From: Streptobacillus canis
GTDB taxonomy: Bacteria > Fusobacteriota > Fusobacteriia > Fusobacteriales > Leptotrichiaceae
NCBI RefSeq assembly: GCF_009733925.1
Contig: NZ_WOEI01000002.1
Span: 66,304 to 130,303, forward strand
Direction: 5' to 3'
DNA: 64,000 nucleotides
Shown here in pieces: positions 37,401 to 45,852 of the stretch. The first letter of the stretch is position 1, and every line of letters begins with the position of its first letter. The notes below the pieces were generated by a model, which saw only the letters and a list, made by a program, of their open reading frames with translations, had not been told where the DNA came from and did no database searches. Both the position numbers and the translations under genes were made by a program.

Positions 37401-39418
37401 CAGGTAGATTAGATATAGATAATTTAAGCTATAAAGAATACAAAATACCTAAGATATATTTAGATTTAAATCATAAAAATACAGATATATTTAATGTAAC
37501 TAAGACAGGTATATTAGATATTAACAGTTTTGAAATAAAAGACGGTAATAACAAAGAAGTATTTAAGTTTAATGATAGTTTTGATCTAGCTAACTTAAAT
37601 ATAGACTATAACATAAATAATAAAGAAATAGATTTAGAAAAGATAACTATATTAAATCCTGAAACATATAAAGGTAAATTAATCCTTGATTTAATACTAA
37701 GACATAATCAAGCAGAAACATTTGGATCTTTAAATGTTAAGAGTGATAATTTAGCATTAAATAATTTAAAAGTAACAGATGTTAATTTAGATGTGCAAGG
37801 AAATGATAAAGGTATAAATATTTCTGAGGCATACTTAGAATATGAAAATAATCCATTCCTATTAGATGGATATGCTTCATATCCATTAAATGACTATAAT
37901 TTCAATCTATTAGCTAATGATTTTAACTTAAAATTCTTAGAAATTAGTGATAAAATTAAAGAGTCTAGCGGTATAGCTAATTTAAATCTATACTTGAAGA
38001 AAAATTTAGTACAAGGTAATATTAATATAGATAATTTCTCACTTAAAACTACAGATGATATTGCTAACTTAAATAGAATAAATGCAGATATAGATCTTAA
38101 GAATAAGACTATTACATTAAATGGTTTAAGTGGTAATGCAAATGGTGGAAACTTCAGTATTTTAGGTAAGTTAGATTTACCAGAAATTGCTGATGATTTC
38201 GTAACATCTAAGAAACTTAAGATGGGACCTATAGAAGTAAATACTAAGATGGATAATGTAAATCTTAAATATGCAGGAAATAATTTAAGAGTTACAAGTG
38301 ATGTTAAGATAGAAAATAATAAGATATTTGGTAATGTAATATTAAACGATGGAAATATTGTAAATATAGCTCCATTTATTAATAACAATACACAAAGCTC
38401 TAAGACTAAGTTAACTAATGTTAATGACTACTTCACAGAACTTAAGAATCAAATAATAAAAAATGTAATTAATCAACACATCTTAGATGTGTCACTTGAA
38501 ACTGAAAAAGATATTAATATCAATATTCCATCAGTAGCAGGGGTAGTTAAAGACATTAAAGGAAGTGCTTTTGGAAATGCTAGAGTTGCATTTGATAGAT
38601 CTAATTTATCAGTATACTCTGATTTAAGTGTAAACAAAGGAGAATTTGTATTAAATGGGCATAAATTTAAAGTTGAAGAAGCTGTTGTTAAGTTCCCAGG
38701 AAGCTTAGATCCTAGTATAGACTTTAAAGCATATACTAATGTTGGTGGAGATAATATACAAGTTAAAATAACAGGAACACTTAATAATAAAGTTATTGAA
38801 CTTAGTTCAGAGCAAGGGAAAGATACTAATGAAATATTAGGAATTATTGCTTTTGATGAAGAAGGTGGAGTAATAGATATTGAAAAGATTAAAGCTTCTA
38901 ATATAGTTGGTAAAGCATTCTCATCAGCTTTAAATAACTTATTATTCTCAGCATTTACGAATAAAGTAAGTTCAACTTTAGGAATTAATGATTTTAAGAT
39001 TAAAGCTAACTTTGATGCTAAAAATAGTTTAGAATTTACTGATATAATAAACAATACGACTACAACTTTCTATATCAATGACCAATTCTTTGATATTAGT
39101 AATCTTTATTGGAATGCTGAACTTACAGTTCCATTTGATTTAAAAATAGATAGTATTAAGAATAAACTTAAATATAATCTATGGTTAAATTACTTCTTGA
39201 AAAAAGGAATATCTACTACAGCAGGTATTAAGAGTCCTATAGATGTTTCTACAAGTAAGACAGGAAATGCAACGTTCTATACAGGGTTACAATATGATAA
39301 TAGATATGGAACATTTGTGGATATTGTTGATGATTTATCTACTTTATTTAAGAAAAGACAAGTACTTCAGAATAAAGAAAAAATAGAAAAAGAAGTTGAT
39401 GTAAATATGAATAAGTAG
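34415..39418 (+). CDS. tamB: TamB-like (DUF490) envelope-spanning protein
   Basis: A 1667-residue protein with a single N-terminal membrane anchor (residues about 10-26, VMLPLSLLVVGAKSYV). Over 1500 residues of repetitive short beta strands follow, rich in Asn, Asp and Lys (for example VDYSDLKLNGLSEVEIKDL, DLKLNVNSNLNLKGTFENTD), as in the AsmA/TamB beta-taco family that bridges the periplasm and aids outer-membrane lipid transport or barrel assembly. The last about 300 residues match the DUF490 type region (GEFVLNGHKFKVEEAVVKFP, then VKITGTLNNKVIELSSEQG). It is directly upstream of bamA, the usual partner position in Fusobacteriota-like genomes. Confidence 0.85.
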   Translation: MNYKGLKRSLSVMLPLSLLVVGAKSYVNTDMFESHLKSLLNNVFKIKVDYSDLKLNGLSEVEIKDLRLQTQDGIEVIAVDLAKAKINLFTPTRISDVELIRGKVLLERNDNKINLENILPEQKKTDYRRLSSINNLVFKDVTLTFRDNTFSRPIEKIIKDVDGYLINSLQTSLDLEAVGTTDGNNIKDGEQIKINIKLDSNQDKNVFDLFSNKAYEEQKKEKIKFNFDFRNVDVTKDLFQYVPIENIVSVQKGKVNGLLEIAENDDKKLEFYGKLDIKEADVKYSDYKDIIRNANSTVRFNKYDIDLNGNAKVDDGNLDLGIKFNVDNNKLNVKAKVDDVYYSTLKKYSLIEKMNIDGKSDKVFGDIDLEIALKDKEFDIEKFDGKVKTKYLNAFGSDFTNVDLNFKLKEKNIINIDAKNLNLSKKIDDEIELDELINADFDLNVKNITGKGKFDIQNRSKFINLNKINGDVEVKENKDVVVNFNENNISGKLAYDNKNEQVKVSTKAKASINVKYKGNDLDIKANVNNLTYSLEKKDFVGGNADVFAKSNDRKYFNDLDVKLDVKNGVYNINANARTDEGNVSINSHSCKALNHAYTLHGHNFDLIAYMKKLGIKNLDDVEGQRQNFIANILAKNLKNALMLSLDVNNPINIKYKENKLGIKPKLKNVIYDFKARTVTSGDIDLGVNGDGSIFDNVHANVNIGKNGYKVNSIVSIKDGKLSISGNTTKDFLHSYNITGEKVDILEIGKGLGYVNKDIEETMPLDFTTKVNGGFDNLTGDIHITSPYGGYIAEYENLVLDGKINNLKEFDMDLDLNMDELWIKYQRFLDVKSKVKIRKEDIEVEEFGNDKLKVKGTYNLNSREVDLKSNLNAYNIYSTFGPDIDLLVNNLNFNVNGPIDDLNGNISVEKSPVLLNKKQISDFVMNGNIVNNKVNLNEMKVRDYNISGYYDIREKNYDINVALKEDNIQELIDINDLKLNVNSNLNLKGTFENTDITGRLDIDNLSYKEYKIPKIYLDLNHKNTDIFNVTKTGILDINSFEIKDGNNKEVFKFNDSFDLANLNIDYNINNKEIDLEKITILNPETYKGKLILDLILRHNQAETFGSLNVKSDNLALNNLKVTDVNLDVQGNDKGINISEAYLEYENNPFLLDGYASYPLNDYNFNLLANDFNLKFLEISDKIKESSGIANLNLYLKKNLVQGNINIDNFSLKTTDDIANLNRINADIDLKNKTITLNGLSGNANGGNFSILGKLDLPEIADDFVTSKKLKMGPIEVNTKMDNVNLKYAGNNLRVTSDVKIENNKIFGNVILNDGNIVNIAPFINNNTQSSKTKLTNVNDYFTELKNQIIKNVINQHILDVSLETEKDININIPSVAGVVKDIKGSAFGNARVAFDRSNLSVYSDLSVNKGEFVLNGHKFKVEEAVVKFPGSLDPSIDFKAYTNVGGDNIQVKITGTLNNKVIELSSEQGKDTNEILGIIAFDEEGGVIDIEKIKASNIVGKAFSSALNNLLFSAFTNKVSSTLGINDFKIKANFDAKNSLEFTDIINNTTTTFYINDQFFDISNLYWNAELTVPFDLKIDSIKNKLKYNLWLNYFLKKGISTTAGIKSPIDVSTSKTGNATFYTGLQYDNRYGTFVDIVDDLSTLFKKRQVLQNKEKIEKEVDVNMNK

Positions 39419-39435
39419 AAAAAAATATAAAATTA

Positions 39436-39444
39436 TGATATAAT
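39436..39444 (+). promoter_or_regulatory. Extended -10 element upstream of bamA
   Basis: TGATATAAT (39436-39444) is a full extended -10 box; no good -35 is seen 17 bases before. The bamA start codon with AGGAGG follows 40 bases later, so bamA can be expressed independently of tamB. Confidence 0.55.
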
Positions 39445-39484
39445 TACGTATGTATAAATTGATAAAAAAATAGGAGGACACTCT

Positions 39485-41623
39485 ATGAAAAATAAAATAT
39501 TAATTTCGTTATTATCTCTTGGTACAGTTTTAATGGCAGCACCAAAAATTAATAATATAGAAATTAGCAATTTAAAAAATTTACCTGAAGAAATGGTAAG
39601 AGAGTTATTACCAGTTAAAGAAGGTACAGAATATACAAATAAACAATTAAGCGATATTTATTTAGCATTAGTAAGAACAGGATTCATACAAAACGTTAAC
39701 GTTTATCCAACAGAAGAAGGAGAAAATGTTAATTTAAAAATAGTTGTTGATGAAGTTCCAAATGCTGATAAAATACTTCAAAACATGAAAGAAATTGAAG
39801 AATTAAAGAAAAAAACAGAATTTAAAATAGGACAAATTACAGTTAAAGGTACTGAGCAAAACATTCAACCATTAATTGATAAAACAGGACTTAAAAAAGG
39901 TGAATACTTCACTCCATATGATGCTAAATTATTAGAAAATCTAATTTTATCATCTGGATATTTTGGAGCAACAGAAATCAAAGTATATAGAACTGCTGAT
40001 GAAAAAGTAATAGATGTTGAAGTAAATGTTTTAGAAAATCCAGTAATTAAATCTGTTAACATTAAAGGTTCAAGCATTTTAAGTGAAGAACAATTAAAAG
40101 AAATTTCAGGATTAAAAGTAGGAGAAGTATTAAATGGAAGATTACTAACATTAGAAGAATCTCCAATAATTAGAGCTTATTCTGAAAATGGATTCTTATG
40201 GGTAGGATTTAAAGATGTAACAGTAACTAACGATGGAGATGTTACTATAGAATTACTTGAAGGTAAAATTAAAGATGTAGTTTATGAGAAAAAAGGTAGT
40301 GCAAAAGAAAATGAAAGAATTAGTGAAAAAGATTATGCATTAAAAACTCAACCTCATATCTTTGAAAGAAATACTTATGTTAAAAAAGGTGAAATTTTAA
40401 ATCAACAAGCTCTTGAAGTTACTTTAAGAGAGTTATTTAGAACAGGATTATTTGCATCACTTTCACATGAAATAATTAAAGATTCTGAAAATCCTGAAGA
40501 TTTAACTTTAAAAATTATAGCTACTGAAAGACCTACAACAGGAATAAGTGCTAATATCTCTTATTCAACTGAAGATAGTTTATCAGGATCATTAAAATTA
40601 GAAGATACAAACTTCTTAGGAAGCGAACAAACATTCTCACTAGTTGGAGAAGCTGGGGTAAAAGGAAACTATAACTTCTCATTCAACTTTAAAGATCCAT
40701 GGATAAAAGGAACTGATAGATTACTTGCAGGAGGTTCAGTATACTTCAAGAAAACATCAGTTAAACCAAGAGACTTAGAAGGATATCAAAAAGGTCAAGA
40801 ACAACAAATTATTGATAAAAACCTAATACAACCTACAGATAAACAATTTGTATTTGGTATCAACGGACAAATAGGTAAAGGATTAACTAAAGATCTTTAC
40901 TTAACAGTTTCACCAAGATTATTAAATGTATATTCTAAAAATAAAGGAAGCAATGTAAATACTAGAGTATATCAAGATTATACATTACTTGCATTAGGTG
41001 CAGACTTAATCTACGATAGTAGAGATGATAGAAACACTCCTAAGAAAGGTCTATATGCTGACTTATTCATAGAAGGTGGATACATAGTTAGAGATAAATC
41101 ATTAGTTCTTGAGAAAGGACAAAATGGTACTTACTCATTTAAACAAGAAAATGGAGCTTATGTTACTCAAAAACCAAGAGCTTACTTTACTACATCAGCT
41201 GATTTAAGAGCATATCATCCAGTGTATAAAGATAAAAACTCTATGGCATATAGATTACTTGGAAGCTATTCACATGCTAATACTCCGTCAGGACAATTAA
41301 CTACTGTAGGAGATGGAATTACATTAAGAGGATTACAAACTCCAATAGCAGGCAACCAATATGCAGTAACATTTACAGCAGAAAATAGAACATACATCAA
41401 TGATTATTTACAAGCAGTAATATTCTATGATGCAGGTATAGCTCAAAATGCGGTTAATCCAAATACAGGTAAACTTAAATTCATGAATAATATAGGGCTA
41501 GGGGCAAGAGTAAATACTCCTATAGGTGTAGTTAGACTTGACTATGCATGGGATTTAGAAAGAAAACCAGGAACAAATAAATCTAAAGGTAAATTTAATT
41601 TTGGATTTGGACAAACATTCTAG
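39485..41623 (+). CDS. bamA: Outer-membrane protein assembly factor BamA
   Basis: A 712-residue Omp85 protein. Signal peptide (residues 1-19, ending LMAA). At least four POTRA-like modules follow (for example ISNLKNLPEEMVRELLPVKE near 25 and ITVKGTEQNIQPLIDKTGLK near 120, then KSVNIKGSSILSEEQLKEIS near 190). The barrel starts near residue 355 (TGISANISYSTEDSLSGSLK) and contains GITLRGLQTPIAG, the LRG-type loop-6 motif, and LDYAWDLERKPGTN. The protein ends FNFGFGQTF with the terminal phenylalanine. It inserts beta-barrels into the outer membrane; clients here include the proteins at 2812 and 47344. A hairpin follows. Confidence 0.96.
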   Translation: MKNKILISLLSLGTVLMAAPKINNIEISNLKNLPEEMVRELLPVKEGTEYTNKQLSDIYLALVRTGFIQNVNVYPTEEGENVNLKIVVDEVPNADKILQNMKEIEELKKKTEFKIGQITVKGTEQNIQPLIDKTGLKKGEYFTPYDAKLLENLILSSGYFGATEIKVYRTADEKVIDVEVNVLENPVIKSVNIKGSSILSEEQLKEISGLKVGEVLNGRLLTLEESPIIRAYSENGFLWVGFKDVTVTNDGDVTIELLEGKIKDVVYEKKGSAKENERISEKDYALKTQPHIFERNTYVKKGEILNQQALEVTLRELFRTGLFASLSHEIIKDSENPEDLTLKIIATERPTTGISANISYSTEDSLSGSLKLEDTNFLGSEQTFSLVGEAGVKGNYNFSFNFKDPWIKGTDRLLAGGSVYFKKTSVKPRDLEGYQKGQEQQIIDKNLIQPTDKQFVFGINGQIGKGLTKDLYLTVSPRLLNVYSKNKGSNVNTRVYQDYTLLALGADLIYDSRDDRNTPKKGLYADLFIEGGYIVRDKSLVLEKGQNGTYSFKQENGAYVTQKPRAYFTTSADLRAYHPVYKDKNSMAYRLLGSYSHANTPSGQLTTVGDGITLRGLQTPIAGNQYAVTFTAENRTYINDYLQAVIFYDAGIAQNAVNPNTGKLKFMNNIGLGARVNTPIGVVRLDYAWDLERKPGTNKSKGKFNFGFGQTF

Positions 41624-41630
41624 ATAAAAT

Positions 41631-41660
41631 GGACTAGTATCACTAGTCCACTTTGTTATT
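41631..41660 (+). terminator. Hairpin after bamA, probable terminator
   Basis: GGACTAGT (41631-41638), loop ATC, ACTAGTCC (41642-41649): a perfect 8-bp stem, followed by ACTTTGTTATTT, a weak T tract. Partial read-through into the lipoprotein gene is likely. Confidence 0.6.
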
Positions 41661-41677
41661 TAAAAAGTGAGGATAAA

Positions 41678-42235
41678 ATGAAAAAGTTTTTAGTATTTTT
41701 ATGTGTGTTTTTAGTTACAATATCTTGTACTTCAAGAAGTGAAGTAGTAGTTGAGCAATTTATGAAAGATTTCAAAGAATTTAATATGGAAGAGACAAAA
41801 AAATATTTAAATAATCCAGAAATAATAGATAGCTTAGACTTAAATTTTAAAAATGAGTCTCAAGTAGTGTTTTTTGATGCTCTTTTTCATAATCTAGAAT
41901 ATGAAGTACAAAACAAAACAAAAAGAGAAGATGGAACAGAGGTTGTTAATGTAAAGATATCTAATATAGATGTTGAAAAAACATTTGAATTAGCATATAA
42001 GCAAATATTTAAAAAGACTTTCTTAGGTGAAAGTAATGTAAATATTAAAGATGTATTTGTAGAGTTAATGACTTCAAAGAATATATCTAAGCGTATTGTA
42101 ATAAGTCAATTTTTAATGGTAAATGAGGGTAGAGACAGAAAAATACTGTTAAGAAAAGAAAATATTGATGATTTACTTGGTAGATACTTTACGACTTTAA
42201 ATGATATAAATTTCAGTATACAACAAGGAGAATAA
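41678..42235 (+). CDS. Predicted lipoprotein, unknown function
   Basis: A 185-residue protein with lipobox LVTISCTS (acylated cysteine at residue 17). The mature part begins EVVVEQFMKDFKEFNMEETK and continues with repeated amphipathic segments, resembling the small NTF2-like or DUF4878-type lipoproteins, although I cannot assign a family. It lies between bamA and hslO: the hslO ATG follows its stop immediately, so the two are translationally coupled. A role in envelope upkeep is possible from context only. Confidence 0.65.
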   Translation: MKKFLVFLCVFLVTISCTSRSEVVVEQFMKDFKEFNMEETKKYLNNPEIIDSLDLNFKNESQVVFFDALFHNLEYEVQNKTKREDGTEVVNVKISNIDVEKTFELAYKQIFKKTFLGESNVNIKDVFVELMTSKNISKRIVISQFLMVNEGRDRKILLRKENIDDLLGRYFTTLNDINFSIQQGE

Positions 42236-43159
42236 ATGTTATTAAGAGGAATAAGCAAAAGTGTTAAATTTATGATAATGGATAGTACAGATTTAGTAAA
42301 AGAAGTAATCAAGAGAACAAATCTTGATATGCTTTATTCAAAAGATGTTTCTAAATTAACTACTATGGGTGCAATACTTGCTCAAAATATTAAATCAGGT
42401 AATACTAAAATGTCACTTTCATTAAAAGGTGAAGGGGCACTTAAAAGCTTCATAGCTAAATCTACTATTAATTCAAATATTGCAATAAAAGTAGATATAG
42501 ATGAAGAAAAACACATAGAATTATTAAATGCAATAAATACTAACAATCAAGAAGAAATAAAAAGATTATATGATCTTACAGGAGCTAAATTACAAGTAAT
42601 GGTAGATTATGGATTAAAAAATCCATATTCATCAGTATTTTTAGTTAAAGAAAACTTATTAGAATTATCCTTAAATGAATATTATGAAAAATCAGAGCAA
42701 ACTAAAACTATTTTAATTTGTTCTACTAAATATGATGAAAATCTAAATGTTGAAAAAGCATCAGGATTAATGATACAATTATTACCTGATGGAGATGAAA
42801 ATGTACTATATTGGTTAGCAAATAAACTAGAGAGATTATTAAATGTAACAGATATGTTAAAAAATAATTTTAGTTTAGAAAGAATTGCTCACTTAATTTT
42901 TGAAAATGATGAAGAAATATTTGCAAATGAAAGTCTATATAAAGGTTTACCTTATGATAAATTACCTATGATAGAAAATATAGAAATATTAAGTAAGGAT
43001 GAAATAAAATATGAATGTGATTGTAATAGAGATTACATGCATAGAGCATTAAAGATTTCATTATCTAAAAATGATATAGATGAAATTATAAAAGAAGATG
43101 GATTTATAGAAATAGAATGTAGTTTTTGTGGAGAAAAATATAGATTTGAAGAAATGTAA
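42236..43159 (+). CDS. hslO: Redox-activated chaperone Hsp33
   Basis: A 307-residue Hsp33. The N-terminal domain covers residues 1-235 (TMGAILAQNIKSGNTKMSLS, DYGLKNPYSSVFLVKENLLE). The C-terminal zinc module has CDC in YECDCNRDYMHRAL and CSFC in IEIECSFCGEKYRF, the CxC...CxxC pattern whose oxidation switches on the chaperone. Length fits. The start ATG is preceded by AAGGAG within the lipoprotein gene. It is a cytosolic defence against oxidative unfolding. Confidence 0.94.
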   Translation: MLLRGISKSVKFMIMDSTDLVKEVIKRTNLDMLYSKDVSKLTTMGAILAQNIKSGNTKMSLSLKGEGALKSFIAKSTINSNIAIKVDIDEEKHIELLNAINTNNQEEIKRLYDLTGAKLQVMVDYGLKNPYSSVFLVKENLLELSLNEYYEKSEQTKTILICSTKYDENLNVEKASGLMIQLLPDGDENVLYWLANKLERLLNVTDMLKNNFSLERIAHLIFENDEEIFANESLYKGLPYDKLPMIENIEILSKDEIKYECDCNRDYMHRALKISLSKNDIDEIIKEDGFIEIECSFCGEKYRFEEM

Positions 43160-43169
43160 GGGTGATATT

Positions 43170-43646
43170 ATGGATACTTTCTTATTTACAGAGATAAATA
43201 AAGAATATATTTTTAAAATATGTGGTAAAGCAACTATGAAGAATTCTAAAATATTTTCAGATTTTGTAGATGAAAAAATGAAAGATGCTGAAGGTATTTC
43301 TTTTGAAATGTCTGAAACAATATATATGGATTCAACATTTCTAGGTTTAGTTGCCAAATATGCTATAGATATTAAAATGTCTAAAGGTAAGAGTTTAGTA
43401 ATATTAAATCCTAGCGAAGAAGCATATATGTTTTTAAAACAAACAGGTATAGTTAAGTTTGTAGAAGTAATAACAAAAGAAGATATAGATATTAATGCTA
43501 AAGAAATATCTGGAACAGATTTTTCAAATATGAATGAAAAATCTAAATATATTTTAGAAATGCATGAAGTATTAATGGGATTAAATGAAGAGAATGAAAA
43601 AGTATTTAAACCTGTAGTCGATGCAATGAAAAAGGTGATTGAATAA
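43170..43646 (+). CDS. STAS-domain (anti-sigma factor antagonist-like) protein
   Basis: A 158-residue protein with a STAS fold: strand, helix, then GISFEMSETIYMDSTFLGLV where the serine of the MDST motif is the residue phosphorylated in SpoIIAA-like proteins. The helix and KSLVILNPSEEAYMFLKQTG follow. A 50-residue C-terminal extension is acidic and helical (FSNMNEKSKYILEMHEVLM). No anti-sigma kinase gene is adjacent, so the partner is unknown. A longer reading from 43128 would overlap hslO; the ATG at 43170 is preferred. It shares one base with ddl at its stop. Confidence 0.8.
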   Translation: MDTFLFTEINKEYIFKICGKATMKNSKIFSDFVDEKMKDAEGISFEMSETIYMDSTFLGLVAKYAIDIKMSKGKSLVILNPSEEAYMFLKQTGIVKFVEVITKEDIDINAKEISGTDFSNMNEKSKYILEMHEVLMGLNEENEKVFKPVVDAMKKVIE

Positions 43647-44548
43647 TGAGAATAGGTGTAATTTATGGAGGAGTTTCTACTGAAAGAGAAGTTTCAATAA
43701 ATACAGGAAGACAAATAATAAATAATTTAGATAAAAATAAATATGAAGTTGTTGAAATAGAAATAATAGAAAAAAAAGATATATTTAAAGTAGTAGATTT
43801 AAATTTAGATTTTGCATATATAGCATTACATGGTGAATTTGGTGAAAGTGGAGATGTACAGGCTGTACTTGAAACTGCTGGAATAAAATATTCTGGTAGT
43901 GGAATACTTTCTAGTGCTGTATGTATGGATAAAGATGTTACTAAAGTTCTAGTCAAAAATGCTGGAGTTAGAGTAATAGATGGAATATGTGTTAGAAAAG
44001 AAGATAATACTAAATTTTCTGAATTAAATTTAGGAGAAAAAGTAATACTTAAACCTAATAGAGGTGGTTCAAGTATAGGTATATATTTTGCAACTAATCA
44101 AGAAGAACTAGAATATGGATTAAGTGAAATATTTAAATTAGGTGAAGAAGAAGTAGTTATAGAAGAAATGAAATCAGGAGTAGAGATTTCAGTTCCTATA
44201 ATATCTGGAAAAGTATACCCTACTTTATTAATAGAACCTTTAAAAGATACTTTCTTTGATTATACATCTAAATATGAAAATGGTGGAGCAAAAGAATATG
44301 TACATTTCTTTGAAGATGAATTACAAAAAGAAATAAATGACTTTACAGAAAAAGCATACAAGGCAGTTAAGTGTAAAGGATTTGCAAGAATAGACTATAT
44401 TATCGTTGATAATAAGGCATATTTCTTAGAAGTTAATACTTTACCTGGTATGACTCAAAATTCATTATTACCTAAATCTACATTACATATGGGATATTCA
44501 TATTCAGAAACTTTAGATTTATTGATACAGGAGTCAATGAAACAATGA
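43646..44548 (+). CDS. ddl: D-alanine--D-alanine ligase
   Basis: A 300-residue ATP-grasp ligase that makes the D-Ala-D-Ala end of peptidoglycan precursors. Motifs: IGVIYGGVSTEREVSINTG at the N-terminus, ALHGEFGESGDVQAVLE, KYSGSGILSSAVCMDKDVTK, KPNRGGSSIGIY, and near the C-terminus FARIDYIIVDNKAYFLEVNT followed by LPGMTQNSLLPKS. The serine-rich omega region and the metal-binding E and N of LEVNT are present. It is full length and lies in a tight run with the STAS gene (one base overlap) and the next membrane gene (four bases overlap). Confidence 0.96.
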   Translation: MRIGVIYGGVSTEREVSINTGRQIINNLDKNKYEVVEIEIIEKKDIFKVVDLNLDFAYIALHGEFGESGDVQAVLETAGIKYSGSGILSSAVCMDKDVTKVLVKNAGVRVIDGICVRKEDNTKFSELNLGEKVILKPNRGGSSIGIYFATNQEELEYGLSEIFKLGEEEVVIEEMKSGVEISVPIISGKVYPTLLIEPLKDTFFDYTSKYENGGAKEYVHFFEDELQKEINDFTEKAYKAVKCKGFARIDYIIVDNKAYFLEVNTLPGMTQNSLLPKSTLHMGYSYSETLDLLIQESMKQ

Positions 44549-45264
44549 GAATAAAAAGAGATAAAACAAATTTAATAATATTTGTATTATTAAGTATTGC
44601 TTACCTTGCATCTATAGTTTATTTTAAAATAGATGAAAGAATACAATTTTTTATAGCTTTTATTATAGTTAATACTGTAAGAAAAGCTTTTAAAGCAAGA
44701 AGTGCTTTTAAAGCAGGTGATGTGACTATGATGTTTGAAGGAAAGATGGGATTTAATCCTATAGATCATATTAGTCTTCTTGATTTAGTAATAATAGGAG
44801 CATTAATATTGTTTAGATCACCTATAATATTTGGCCAAGGTAAAAATTTAGAAATAAAATATAGATTATTTAAAGATCAAAGAAAAGGGATGTTAAAAGT
44901 TGGACTTGCTTCACTTTTCTCTACAGTCCTAGTAATGATAGTAACTGGAGTTTTATTTAAGTTTAATTACTTATTTATTCCATATATTACTAATCAATGG
45001 ACATTAAACATTTATGCTAATTTAATTATATTATTTAGAACAACATATTTAGTAGCAGCATCTATACTATTATTCAACCTATTACCATTACCTGGATTTG
45101 ATATGTTTGATATAGTTTATTCATATGCTGATGATGATTTAAGAATTATGTTATATAATATGAATAGATTTAGCCCTGTTTTCCTTATTATCTTATTATA
45201 TATAATATTAAATACTAATATTTTCTCTGCTATTATTTTTGATTTATTTAGGTTAATACAATGA
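44545..45264 (+). CDS. Site-2 protease family homologue lacking the HExxH motif
   Basis: A 239-residue membrane protein with about five helices. It aligns by eye with the short bacterial site-2 protease (M50, YwhC-like) family: GD of AGDVTMMFEG matches the GDPTA..GR stretch, FNPIDHISLLD matches LNPlkHidPlG, and RSPIIFG...RKGMLKVGLASLFS matches kPvpvNp...rrg..lvalAGP.sN. FNLLPLPGFDMFD matches NLLPiPpLDG. The zinc helix should read HEfaH about 13 residues before GD; instead residues 46-50 are RKAFK. Catalysis is probably lost. Membrane location and inactivity are inferred. Confidence 0.6.
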   Translation: MRIKRDKTNLIIFVLLSIAYLASIVYFKIDERIQFFIAFIIVNTVRKAFKARSAFKAGDVTMMFEGKMGFNPIDHISLLDLVIIGALILFRSPIIFGQGKNLEIKYRLFKDQRKGMLKVGLASLFSTVLVMIVTGVLFKFNYLFIPYITNQWTLNIYANLIILFRTTYLVAASILLFNLLPLPGFDMFDIVYSYADDDLRIMLYNMNRFSPVFLIILLYIILNTNIFSAIIFDLFRLIQ

Positions 45265-45839
45265 AAACTGTAGAAAAAGAAACAGTAATAGAATTTATAG
45301 AAAAAAAATCTAGGTTTATAGGTTACATTAAACCTATAACTACAGTAAAAGAAGCAGAAGATTTTGTAAATAAGATAAGTGAAAGAAATTTTGATGCTAC
45401 ACATAATGTTTATGCATATAAGGTAGTGGAAAATAATCAGGAATATTTTAAATTTAATGATAATGGAGAACCAGTAAATACAGCAGGTAAACCTATGGCA
45501 GAGATAATTACAAGACTAGATGTATCTAATGTAGTGATAGTAGCTACAAGATATTTTGGCGGTATAAAACTAGGAGCTGGAGGTTTAATTAGAAACTATG
45601 CTAAAACTGCAAAACTTGCAATTAATGAGGCAGGTATAGTAGAATATATAGTGAAAAAAATTATACTACTAGACTTTGACTATTCTAAATCTATTGAAGT
45701 TGAAACTTTAATAGAGAAGAATAATATGGAAGTATTAGATAAAGTATATAACGAAAGAGTTATGATGAAACTTAAAGTTTCAGAAAATGAACTTGAAAAA
45801 ATCAAAGAAATACAAGGAATAATTTTAATAGAAATGTGA
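45261..45839 (+). CDS. YigZ/IMPACT-family protein
   Basis: A 192-residue protein of the UPF0029/IMPACT group. N-terminal domain: EFIEKKSRFIGYIKPITTVK, then ATHNVYAYKVVENNQEYFKF, NDNGEPVNTAGKPMAEII, and VVIVATRYFGGIKLGAGGLI with RNYAKTAKLAI. The C-terminal ferredoxin-like part is shorter (about 145-192). Family members interact with translation factors or RNA in a way that is not settled. It overlaps the preceding membrane gene by four bases and der follows after 13 bases. Confidence 0.9.
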   Translation: MKTVEKETVIEFIEKKSRFIGYIKPITTVKEAEDFVNKISERNFDATHNVYAYKVVENNQEYFKFNDNGEPVNTAGKPMAEIITRLDVSNVVIVATRYFGGIKLGAGGLIRNYAKTAKLAINEAGIVEYIVKKIILLDFDYSKSIEVETLIEKNNMEVLDKVYNERVMMKLKVSENELEKIKEIQGIILIEM

Positions 45840-45852
45840 AAGGAGTGATAAC

